Shown here: positions 17,791-24,146 of the stretch, in pieces | Numbering within the stretch: position 1 is the first letter of the stretch | How the letters are laid out: the number at the start of each line of letters is the position of its first letter | Assembly (NCBI RefSeq): GCF_004000785.1 | Contig: NZ_BILX01000024.1 | Location: forward strand, 26,767-90,766 | Origin: Paenibacillus ehimensis NBRC 15659 | GTDB lineage: Bacteria; Bacillota; Bacilli; Paenibacillales; NBRC-103111 | DNA length: 64,000 nt | Direction of reading: 5' to 3' | Translations under genes and position numbers: made by a program | Notes under the pieces: generated by a model | What the model was told of the DNA's origin: nothing | The model's database searches: none | What the model saw: the letters and a program-made list of their open reading frames with translations, nothing else

Positions 17791-18286
17791 CGGCTTTTAG
17801 AAAGGAAAATCGGTAAATACAAAAACGTGGCAAGTGTACAACGGCGTTCGGGTAGATGGCGTACAAGCCCATTGGCGGGCCTATGACTGCATCGAAGATT
17901 GTTTCAGGGATCAGGATTTACTTTTCAATTGGAGCCGGTACGACCGCGTACGTGCAGCTCAGACACCGCAGGAGCAGACGGAGATGCTGCGTGTGTGCGG
18001 CTATGCGACCGATCCGGATTATACCAAGAAGCTACGCGGGCTAATTGCAAGTTATGCCCTCGAACAATACGACAAGGAGGCGGAGGAGCCTATGCTTGAT
18101 GCAGGGGTAGCGAATACAGTTATCGATACTTGGATGAGTCCGGCATGGAAGGAGCTGGACGCCAAGCGGCAGGAGGCAGAGCAGCGCGGAGACGGCACCG
18201 CGGCCGCAGCGTATGAGCAGCAGGCTGATTATATTCATTGGCTCGCAAATGAGCTGCGGAAGGCGTCGGGACAGCCGATGACATAA
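17619..18286 (+). pseudogene. Phage endolysin (glucosaminidase type), broken
   Basis: From ATG 17619 (GGGGAG 5 nt upstream) the frame reads MAREEFVAKVASVAVQL, then FPSVRIAQALLETGGKNHAW, the start of an endo-beta-N-acetylglucosaminidase domain. A frameshift near 17755 moves the remainder to another frame: VGYKVGSGQPN, an in-frame TAG at 17798-17800, then WRAYDCIEDCFRDQDLLF and a C-terminal region ending at 18286. Two lesions make it non-functional. It would have cut peptidoglycan with the holin just upstream. Confidence 0.8.
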
Positions 18287-18293
18287 TTTAAGG

Positions 18294-18340
18294 AGCAAGG
18301 GTCACACCGCAATATATGCAATAGTGACCCTTGCTTTGTT
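18294..18340 (+). terminator. Rho-independent terminator after the lysis genes
   Basis: Perfect 12-bp stem AGCAAGGGTCAC with GTGACCCTTGCT, 18-nt loop, then TTGTTT. Confidence 0.85.
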
Positions 18341-18341
18341 T

Positions 18342-18500
18342 CTAGCGTTTTCTCTTAAAATTAATTACTAATGCCAAGGTAGCAAGGGGGCCGATAATAA
18401 GAGAAATAAAAAACCAGTATAATCCATTAAGGTTCTTGCTTTGGGCGAGCCCTGTGTTTACAAGCGCAAGTGAAACCCAGTATAGAAAATGATATTCTAT
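18342..18500 (-). CDS. Small two-helix membrane protein, start codon ATA or lost
   Basis: 52 codons on the minus strand. The product has two hydrophobic segments, FLYWVSLALVNTGLA (5-19) and YWFFISLIIGPLATLALVIN (28-47), and a basic end KRKR. AGGAGG lies exactly 8 nt before an ATA codon at 18500, so either ATA is used or an original ATG has mutated; a GTG four codons up lies within the ribosome site. It follows the secreted protein gene by 16 nt on the same strand, a position often held by a cognate immunity or membrane partner. No family recognised. Confidence 0.5.
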   Translation of the reverse strand: MEYHFLYWVSLALVNTGLAQSKNLNGLYWFFISLIIGPLATLALVINFKRKR

Positions 18501-18516
18501 CCTTAGCACCTCCTAA

Positions 18517-19263
18517 TTATTGTAAAGTGGGGGTACTATCACTATACCATATTTGTTGCCAAGTGCCTCTATAGAGATTATTTAAGGCGGGGGTATTTCC
18601 TTCAAATTTTGCATAGCCAACACGGCCATCCCCTTTTAAATAGGCGATCATAGTATATTCTATGAAGCCTCCAGCGGCGGTTAATTTTGCTGTCCAATTC
18701 TGTCTGCTGTATGCCTCGGTACCAGAGATTTCCTTGGATGCCGCTCCATTCTCGCTGATTATTACCCCGGGGTTGTAATTTCGATGTGCTCCACTTGCAT
18801 CAACAACTTTTGTCACATTTTTGGTGGTAAGATCAAAGCGATAAGTAAGTGTGATATAAAACGATGTTATGCTAATCCCCCATATAGTTGAATCCCATTG
18901 AGCGCTTAAGGTATTGGGTAGATCGGTGACGAATGTGGTTTTTTTCGTTTCTACAGGTACGCCTTCAATCATGACAGTCTGATTTTTAAGCTCCAATGTC
19001 TTCCCAATCTCAGGAGATTGAAGAACTTTTACAAATCTTTCTTGATCGTGAGCAGAAAGCTTTTTGAATTTTTCCAATACTTCAGTTGCGCCGGGATCAG
19101 TCTTTTGTTTCTCCGTCAAATATTCCACATACCCGGAAACGGTTAAGGAGTTGCTTTGACTAGGGGCAGCAGATGCAACAGTGGAAAACGTCGCTAAAAT
19201 AATGCATACAACGAGCGACCAAAGAGTTACTTTTTTGAAAGCATTCGTCATTGATAAAGTCAT
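18517..19263 (-). CDS. Secreted protein of unknown function in the signalling cassette
   Basis: 248 aa. Signal peptide with basic start, core LWSLVVCIILATFSTVASA and AxA cleavage near residue 33. The mature part begins with a helical segment (VSGYVEYLTEKQKTDPGATE) and continues as a beta-rich domain (WDSTIWGISITSFYITLTYRF, GFIEYTMIAYLKGDGRVG, GTWQQIWYS). I recognise no family. AAGGAG is 8 nt before ATG 19263. The upstream leader holds a long inverted repeat (19291-19317), and the gene is divergent from the RRNPP receptor. A peptide-controlled effector such as a toxin or bacteriocin-like protein is a guess. Confidence 0.75.
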   Translation of the reverse strand: MTLSMTNAFKKVTLWSLVVCIILATFSTVASAAPSQSNSLTVSGYVEYLTEKQKTDPGATEVLEKFKKLSAHDQERFVKVLQSPEIGKTLELKNQTVMIEGVPVETKKTTFVTDLPNTLSAQWDSTIWGISITSFYITLTYRFDLTTKNVTKVVDASGAHRNYNPGVIISENGAASKEISGTEAYSRQNWTAKLTAAGGFIEYTMIAYLKGDGRVGYAKFEGNTPALNNLYRGTWQQIWYSDSTPTLQ

Positions 19264-19290
19264 TCAAACCGCTCCTTCAAAAAATATATT

Positions 19291-19317
19291 GAACAATGGT
19301 CGGCCGACATATTGTTC
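19291..19317. promoter_or_regulatory. Inverted repeat in the leader of the secreted protein gene
   Basis: Outer arms GAACAAT (19291-19297) and ATTGTTC (19311-19317) enclose the inner palindrome TCGGCCGA (19300-19307). It lies 27 bp upstream of ATG 19263 on the minus strand, in a promoter region shared by two divergent genes. It could be an operator or an RNA hairpin. The rest of the 336-bp gap is AT-rich, with a plausible receptor promoter TTGCGT-17-TAATAT (19538-19566). Confidence 0.5.
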
Positions 19318-19599
19318 GCCTAAAAAATACCATAGATACCAATATATTTTATATGGGACAAAATTACTTTTTTCTAAGTAATTAGTAGTACTAGATTTAG
19401 CGATATTGATAGGAATTATCTAAAATTGATTGTAAAAATATGTCTTAATTTGCGTTTTACTGTCGAATTTCGATGCTTTGCTCTTGTTTTTCTCTATTTT
19501 TTGATGATGTTAACGTAAAATCATACAAAAGTATATATTGCGTGCAAAATCTCCCACATGTAATATTATGGTATAAAAAGAAGGGAGTGTTTGGGGTAA

Positions 19600-20628
19600 A
19601 TGACAAATGTTAGCGGGTTCGAGGCGGGAATGAAAGATCAATTTTTTTCTGTGGCAGAATGTCTTTTCAAGGATGAGAAAAAAATGGAAGCGGTGCCCTT
19701 GTATCGCTATGTCATTGAACGGGAAACAGATCATAATGATCCGACCTGCGTTCTCTGTCAATATCGGTTATTTCAATGCCTCGTTGGAATTAGTTCGGAC
19801 GGAAATAAGGAAGCATTAGAACGGTTTGAGCCGTTTTACGGTCGCTTACCCGAAGATTATCGTCTGGACGCGCTCCTTTTGATGGCTAATGTTTGTTACT
19901 CATTAAGTGAGTGGAGAAAGGTAGAACGTTACGGAAATGAATTGCATAAGTTATCTCAAAATGTGTATGAAAAATTAATAAATGAAAAAAATGTTAAAAA
20001 CCTACAAACCGAGAGGCATTTAGTGGTATATTATGGTCATGGGTTACGCATCAAGAGCTTTATTTCATCTCTACAGGGGCGCTACGAAGAAGCAAAAAAA
20101 TACGTATATGAGTATTCCAACCTTGGATGGTTTGAATTCCTTGACGAAACGGGAAAGAAGGAGGTTGAAAAGTTTCGAACTTGGGGCAAAGGGAACATGT
20201 ATGCCCTCGAACTGAAAACTGGAAACGTAAAAGTAATCCAAGAGTACGTAGACTACGTTGAAAAACAAAATGAAATTCTTCCCGGCGCTTTAAACATTAT
20301 TGAGTCAGCAAACGCCTTCAATTTTTATGTGGACGAGGCGCTAGAAAGATTAATTCCAAAAATCCCCCCTGTTAATTCTGATGTAACCTATTTAGACGGC
20401 AACCAGTTATTTCAGTTTTGGTATGAAAAGTCAGTATACAGCTTTAAACGTAAAAGATTTGTCACTGGGATTGAAGAATTGTTATATGCCCTATATTTGG
20501 CGCATAAAATGAAGTATTATCTGGGATTTGAAAAATGCGTTTCATTGTATCGGGAATATAGCGATTATGCGACGGAGCAACAAAAGTGGAGTTACAAACA
20601 TATCGTTGAGGGAGTGTTTGACTCATGA
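19600..20628 (+). CDS. RRNPP-type TPR peptide receptor without an HTH domain
   Basis: 342 aa, soluble, almost wholly helical with tetratricopeptide-like repeats: MKDQFFSVAECLFKDEKK, AVPLYRYVIERETDH, YRLDALLLMANVCYSLSEW, SLQGRYEEAKKYVYEYSNLG, RKRFVTGIEELLYALYLAHK. This resembles the ligand-binding half of Rap, AimR and related Paenibacillus receptors. No helix-turn-helix is present, and the frame is closed upstream, so it is either Rap-like (binds protein) or truncated. Its TGA overlaps the ATG of the peptide gene (ATGA), coupling receptor and signal. Codon use is AT-rich like its phage context, and the gene is intact among broken neighbours. Confidence 0.72.
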   Translation: MTNVSGFEAGMKDQFFSVAECLFKDEKKMEAVPLYRYVIERETDHNDPTCVLCQYRLFQCLVGISSDGNKEALERFEPFYGRLPEDYRLDALLLMANVCYSLSEWRKVERYGNELHKLSQNVYEKLINEKNVKNLQTERHLVVYYGHGLRIKSFISSLQGRYEEAKKYVYEYSNLGWFEFLDETGKKEVEKFRTWGKGNMYALELKTGNVKVIQEYVDYVEKQNEILPGALNIIESANAFNFYVDEALERLIPKIPPVNSDVTYLDGNQLFQFWYEKSVYSFKRKRFVTGIEELLYALYLAHKMKYYLGFEKCVSLYREYSDYATEQQKWSYKHIVEGVFDS

Positions 20629-20765
20629 AAAAAGCATTCATATCTTTTTTGATGATGGGGTTGGTAATTTTAGGAGGAACAGCTTTTGATCATCACGGTT
20701 GGGAAAAAAAGCAAACGGAGAACTCGCCTATTTCTGCCTTTGATCATCATGGTTGGGGCGGTTAA
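20625..20765 (+). CDS. Secreted signalling prepropeptide with duplicated AFDHHGW motif
   Basis: 46 codons. The start MKKAFISFLMMGLVILGG is a signal peptide. After it the heptapeptide AFDHHGW occurs twice, at residues 20-26 and 38-44, separated by EKKQTENSPIS; the chain ends AFDHHGWGG. A propeptide with repeated mature peptide directly after an RRNPP receptor is the hallmark layout of Rap-Phr, AimR-AimP and related systems. The Gly-Gly end resembles the small-residue ends of the AimP peptides GMPRGA and SAIRGA. Predicted signal: a C-terminal peptide of about 6-9 residues ending in GWGG. ATG 20625 overlaps the receptor stop. A terminator follows at 20782. Confidence 0.75.
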   Translation: MKKAFISFLMMGLVILGGTAFDHHGWEKKQTENSPISAFDHHGWGG

Positions 20766-20781
20766 TATGGAAGTTATAAAG

Positions 20782-20820
20782 GTCCCGGCCAGTATCGAAC
20801 TGGTCAGGGACTTTTCCTTT
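20782..20820 (+). terminator. Terminator after the peptide gene
   Basis: Stem GTCCC-G-GCCAGT with ACTGGTC-A-GGGAC, then TTTTCCTTT. Very similar in sequence to the hairpin at 23246-23285 in the same element. Confidence 0.75.
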
Positions 20821-20826
20821 GCTCAG

Positions 20827-21677
20827 TCATAATATAAATTCTACGAACGTTGGTGCGCGAAGCAGTCCCGCCTTCGTCCAATTCCGCATTTTCACCCTCG
20901 CTTTTAGTCGCGGCTCCAGGTATACGAAGTTTCGGTCTTCGTGAGTTTTCAAACGGTCCTTCACACTATAGAACGCGGCCCGATGCTGCGGCGTCACTCC
21001 GAGTTCGATCACGCCAGCCTGACGTAGCTTACCCCCGCTCCCCGGTACCGAAGCCAGCCAGCCGAATTCCGCTTTACGGTAGCCTGTTATGGTCACGTCC
21101 ACATACGTCCAGTTAATGATCTTCAGCCAAGCGTCGGACCGACCACTGACATATATGGATTCCGCCCGTTTAGCGACGATCCCCTCCATTTGGCGTGCCT
21201 CGATTTCGTTGAATAGGCGCTCGCCTTCTGTCGGTATTGACGGTATGACGGAAATGCACGGGTTCTAGGGACGCCAGAATTTCCTTTCGCCTATACAACG
21301 GTAGCGCCGTCAAGTCCACGCCGTTCAACCGCAGGATATCGAACGCGACGTAATTCACTGGACGGGACTCCGCCGCCCGCCGTATCCGGTCCGCCTTCCG
21401 GAGCGAGAAACGTTCCATGACGGCCTCGAAGTCAATCGCGCCGGTGTTGTCCGTCGCCGCGACCTCGCCGTCGAGAATGACATCGTCGAGCGCTATGCCG
21501 TGACAATTCCGGGTACTGACAGGTGCAATCGGTTTGGTGGCGCGTGTATAGCCGAGTCTGACCGGTGCCGATCCGCGTCATAATGAGCCGGTGGCCGTCT
21601 ATTTTCGGCTCGAAAACGTAGTCAGCGTGCGAAAACGGGCGCGGTGCGGTTTGCAGCAGCATCGGGGGAATGAACAT
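20827..21677 (-). pseudogene. ATP-dependent DNA ligase, broken by frameshifts
   Basis: Three minus-strand frames make up one ligase of about 280 aa. The first (from ATG 21677) has the nucleotidyl-transfer motif EPKIDGHR with catalytic Lys. The second holds VILDGEVAATD and GAIDFEAVMERFSLRKADR. The third has MEGIVAKRAESIYVSGRSDAWLKI, motifs IV and V, and a short OB-fold end. Breaks lie near 21500 and 21200. LigD/YkoU-like small ligases of this type occur in Bacillales and their phages. It would have sealed DNA nicks; now inactive. Confidence 0.78.
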
Positions 21678-21824
21678 ACGAACACCTCGTTTCTACCGTC
21701 ATTGTAACGGATTCATGAGCGTCGTGGGCACGGTAAGTAGTGGGAAAATGTACATTGAGAATTTCGGGGAATAGGCGTATAATGAGAACGCACTTTCGCA
21801 TACTCCAAGGGGTGACTCGATGAA

Positions 21825-22121
21825 TTACGTACCCGCATGTTCAGGAAGCGGCGGATTCAGCCTGTAACCCATCGGATCGCCAGCCTCTGCGCCGTTAAGC
21901 ACTTCTATCTGGTATCCATTGTGCTTGTAGACTGTTATCCACTCCTTCACCTCTCCCCCTTCAGCGGGCCTAATAATGCCGCCGATAGACTTTTCGCATT
22001 CGAACTTTGCCCTCCAAAGCAAGTCAAAATTTCCCCATTCATCGGGTCGAATAACCGTATGAAGGACTAGAGTCTTTTCGAGCATTTCGACTGTCCAATT
22101 ATTCTTTTTTGAGAAGTCCAT
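21825..22121 (-). CDS. Small phage-associated protein of unknown function
   Basis: 98 aa, no signal peptide or membrane segment. The wording WTVEMLEKTLVLHTVIRPDEW and WITVYKHNGYQIEVLNGAE looks coding. No family recognised. A weak GGGG site precedes ATG 22121. It lies between the broken ligase and another small gene on the same strand. Confidence 0.5.
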   Translation of the reverse strand: MDFSKKNNWTVEMLEKTLVLHTVIRPDEWGNFDLLWRAKFECEKSIGGIIRPAEGGEVKEWITVYKHNGYQIEVLNGAEAGDPMGYRLNPPLPEHAGT

Positions 22122-22181
22122 TTTAAGCGCACCCCGCTTGCGTTCGGACGGCGTTATTTGAAGGGGCCGAAGCCCCCTGAA

Positions 22182-22339
22182 TTATTTCTGTGCCTCTAGG
22201 ATCGCCTCCGCGAGCTCGAGACCGTAGCTTACGCCCTTGCAAATTCCTGCCCGACTTCGTCGGTCCGTTCCGATGCTTCGGCACTCCAAAATTGTTGAAG
22301 GAATTTTAAGTCACTTATGATCTTCCGCTCTTCGGCCAT
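22182..22339 (-). pseudogene. Small phage-associated protein, frameshifted
   Basis: GGAGG lies 6 nt before ATG 22339. The first frame reads MAEERKIISDLKFLQQFW and stops after 36 codons. The coding pattern continues in another frame as CKGVSYGLELAEAILEAQK to 22182, so one indel near 22230 splits a protein of about 52 aa. Unknown function. Confidence 0.45.
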
Positions 22340-22398
22340 GGCCTACCTCCGCGAATTGTGATAGTATTGGGAAAGAGAATGCTTTAGGAGGGCTAACG

Positions 22399-22542
22399 AT
22401 GATCCCCAAAATCATTGAGTACAAGATCGAGGGAAATGTGCTGTACCCTTTAGTTTATATGGATTTATCCCTCTTGATTGACGACTACGATTCGATTATG
22501 CTTAATGTGAAGCAGCGTGTGAGGCGGAAGAGGAGGGCCTAA
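22399..22542 (+). CDS. Small hypothetical protein
   Basis: 47 codons from ATG 22399 with AGGAGG 8 nt upstream. The product starts MIPKIIEYKIEGNVLYPLVY and ends in a basic run KQRVRRKRRA. No family recognised. Its stop lies inside the loop of a following 10-bp hairpin. Confidence 0.6.
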   Translation: MIPKIIEYKIEGNVLYPLVYMDLSLLIDDYDSIMLNVKQRVRRKRRA

Positions 22543-22552
22543 CCTCCTCTTC
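22527..22552 (+). terminator. Hairpin at the end of the small gene
   Basis: Perfect 10-bp stem GAAGAGGAGG with CCTCCTCTTC, loop GCCTAA containing the stop codon. No T tract, so its termination strength is doubtful. Confidence 0.4.
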
Positions 22553-22559
22553 CTGTTAC

Positions 22560-22730
22560 TTATCGACGACGCTTGCTTTGTGTCATTCGGAGGTGCAGGT
22601 CATATGCCCGCTGCTCCTCTGGTGTGAGGCTGAATCGGCTCAGGATCTCGGCCTCGCGCTTCCGGAACACCTCCCGTGGGATAGCCCCAGTGCCATCTGG
22701 TTGCGTGCTACCCGCAGGAGGTGTTCGCAT
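22560..22730 (-). CDS. Small charged protein, phage region
   Basis: 56 codons from ATG 22730. The C-terminal part, IPREVFRKREAEILSRFSLT, then PEEQRAYDLHLRMTQSKRRR, has a coding look and is predicted helical. There is no clear ribosome site, and an upstream extension would overlap a gene on the other strand. Unknown function. Confidence 0.4.
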   Translation of the reverse strand: MRTPPAGSTQPDGTGAIPREVFRKREAEILSRFSLTPEEQRAYDLHLRMTQSKRRR

Positions 22731-22783
22731 TTTGTTCACATATAATAAATGAAAACAAATGTTCCTATTTTGAGGCGGACACA

Positions 22784-22989
22784 GTGGAAAAGCAAAAGCT
22801 TCGATATGTTGGCCGACAGGTTGAATCATCTACCTTGGGAATGATGGCAGCGTGACACAGCGAAGGATTGCAGTACGGTCGGTTGAACGAGGCAGGGTTA
22901 AAGCGTTTTGTCTCCAGCGGCAAGCGCCGCGAGTGTTCAAACTGGAGAATATCCTTGCCGTACAACAGGTGGTGCATCATGCTGGCTGA
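22784..22989 (+). pseudogene. Small WYL-like protein, frameshifted
   Basis: GTG 22784 follows AGGCGG. The first frame, MEKQKLRYVGRQVESSTLGMMAA, stops at 22853. The next frame reads TQRRIAVRSVERGRVKAFCL, then PRVFKLENILAVQQV, to 22989. Joined, this gives about 68 aa resembling the small stand-alone WYL-like proteins of Bacillales, in which 'VKAYCLxRxxxRxFxLENILA' is typical. One indel near 22850 splits it. The next gene starts inside its end. Confidence 0.5.
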
Positions 22990-23233
22990 TATCGAGCGAA
23001 TGCTGTTACGGATCATAGCGAATTATTCGGCCATTAGGCACCGCACGCTTTCTATAGCGGAACTGAGCACGAAAAAAGGGAGAAAACGGGAGGATCTTTT
23101 GAACGTACTGGCGGAGCTGGCGAAGGAAGGATACATTTCTTGGACTCCGGCAGATCCTGACCGGATCACATTGCTTCAGGCGTGGGAACGAGAGGACAGG
23201 TGGATCGGGAGGCAGGTGTACGGCTCAAGGTGA
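22979..23233 (+). CDS. Small winged-helix-like protein, phage region
   Basis: 84 aa from ATG 22979, AGGTGG 6 nt upstream. The fold suggested by SAIRHRTLSIAELSTKKGRK, REDLLNVLAELAKEGYI and SWTPADPDRITLL is a small winged helix. It overlaps the WYL-like gene by 11 bp, so the two were cotranscribed. A DNA-binding role is plausible but not proven. Confidence 0.55.
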   Translation: MLADIERMLLRIIANYSAIRHRTLSIAELSTKKGRKREDLLNVLAELAKEGYISWTPADPDRITLLQAWEREDRWIGRQVYGSR

Positions 23234-23245
23234 AAATTTATAAAA

Positions 23246-23285
23246 AAGTCCCGCCAGTTCATATACTGGTTAGGGACTTTTTTCG
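23246..23285 (+). terminator. Rho-independent terminator at the right end of the phage genes
   Basis: Stem AAGTCCCGCCAGT with ACTGGTTAGGGACTT (2-nt bulge), loop TCATAT, then TTTTTT. Close in sequence to the hairpin at 20782-20820. Confidence 0.85.
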
Positions 23286-23442
23286 CGTTATGCAACTCTA
23301 ATTCCAGAATATCGTTTCCCACAAATTTCCCACAAAATAGGTGTCAAACTCTGGTCATCCGTGTCCTATGTTGTCCACCACCAGAGCCTGAGAACCCGCT
23401 ATTTTGCTGGATTTTGTACCTCGTTGTCCGTCGTTGTCCAAC

Positions 23443-23472
23443 TCGGAAACATTTTGTTTACAATTCGGAGAA
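23443..23472 (+). repeat. Right direct repeat of the prophage remnant (putative attR)
   Basis: 30 bp matching 15857-15886 with one difference (T for C at 23464). It continues rightward into the promoter block shared with 13615-13664, so the phage probably integrated into the promoter of the next gene and rebuilt it. Confidence 0.6.
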
Positions 23473-23503
23473 GTTTTCGTTACATCTTCCATTTATAACT
23501 GGG
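23454..23503 (+). promoter_or_regulatory. Promoter/operator region of the downstream half of the carbohydrate locus
   Basis: The 50 bp match 13615-13664 at 40 positions. TTATAACT (23493-23500) is a likely -10. It lies 38 bp before the lipoprotein start at 23541. Confidence 0.5.
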
Positions 23504-23540
23504 AATAGACATGGACAACAACAAAGGAGTGAAAGACAAA

Positions 23541-24131
23541 ATGAAAAAAACAGGAGTTATACTGCTCAGCTTTGCATTTATCGCGACGTTGGCCGCTTGC
23601 AGCAGCGAGGGCGGCAAGCAAGACATTACGGGAGGCAGCGCTGCAAATCAGACGAAGAGCGGGCAGCAGGAAGGCTCATCGACGGAGAGCAAGACGTCGA
23701 CCGAGAGCAAGACGCTGTCCGAGGATCAAACATCCACTACGGATAAGACGGCCGCCGGGGATAAAGGGACGAACGACGAGAAAGCAACGGCAGGCGGTAC
23801 GGCAGTTGTGGATAGCGCATCGGCCGGAGGTGGAGCGTCAGGAGCGTCTCCGGATGCGAAGGCGCCGACGGAAAGCAAAGGAACGACGGAGAAGCGGGCT
23901 TCCGCAGACAGCAAGACTTCTCCAAGAGCAGCGGAGTCGCAGAGAACTGTGGTTTCTCCGGAACCGGCGCCGTCATCAGATAGAAAGGCGGCGTCCGAAC
24001 GCAAGTCATCGTCTGAATCCGGGCCGGTGAGGGGCGGAAGAGCGCCGGTGGAAGCCGCGCCATCCGGCAACGACAACGCGCCGGCAGGCTCCGCGCCTAC
24101 GAGAGAAGCCCAGCTTGTGCCGTCGTCGTAA
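23541..24131 (+). CDS. Low-complexity Ser/Thr/Lys-rich lipoprotein
   Basis: 196 aa. Signal peptide with lipobox LAAC (C20), then a chain composed almost only of S, T, K, A, E, G and P with repeated TESKTS/TEKRAS units and no predicted globular domain. Probably a cell-wall-spanning spacer or stalk tethered to the membrane. AAAGGAG precedes ATG 23541; an ATG 10 codons earlier has no site. First gene of the unit that continues with the second solute-binding protein 15 bp downstream. Confidence 0.7.
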   Translation: MKKTGVILLSFAFIATLAACSSEGGKQDITGGSAANQTKSGQQEGSSTESKTSTESKTLSEDQTSTTDKTAAGDKGTNDEKATAGGTAVVDSASAGGGASGASPDAKAPTESKGTTEKRASADSKTSPRAAESQRTVVSPEPAPSSDRKAASERKSSSESGPVRGGRAPVEAAPSGNDNAPAGSAPTREAQLVPSS

Positions 24132-24146
24132 AAAGGAGGTAGCTTT

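Larger units (their letters stand above)
15857..23472. mobile_element. Decayed prophage remnant with peptide-signalling cassette
   Basis: About 7.6 kb bounded by 30-bp direct repeats, with an integrase fragment at one end. Contents: 3' part of a tyrosine integrase, broken tail-fibre gene, holin, broken lysin, secreted protein and small membrane protein, RRNPP-type receptor and peptide, broken ATP-dependent DNA ligase, and several small phage-like genes. Head, tail and replication modules are absent; the integrase is fused directly to tail-fibre sequence near 16380, showing a large internal deletion. It splits a carbohydrate-uptake locus. Parts (18.3-20.8 kb) are clearly more AT-rich than the flanks. 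Confidence 0.75.

Noticed and set aside
22740..22770. Possible SOS box near AACAAATGTTCC
   Set aside because: Only one half (GTTC) fits; the other half lacks GAAC at the right distance, unlike the clear site at 47.86 kb.
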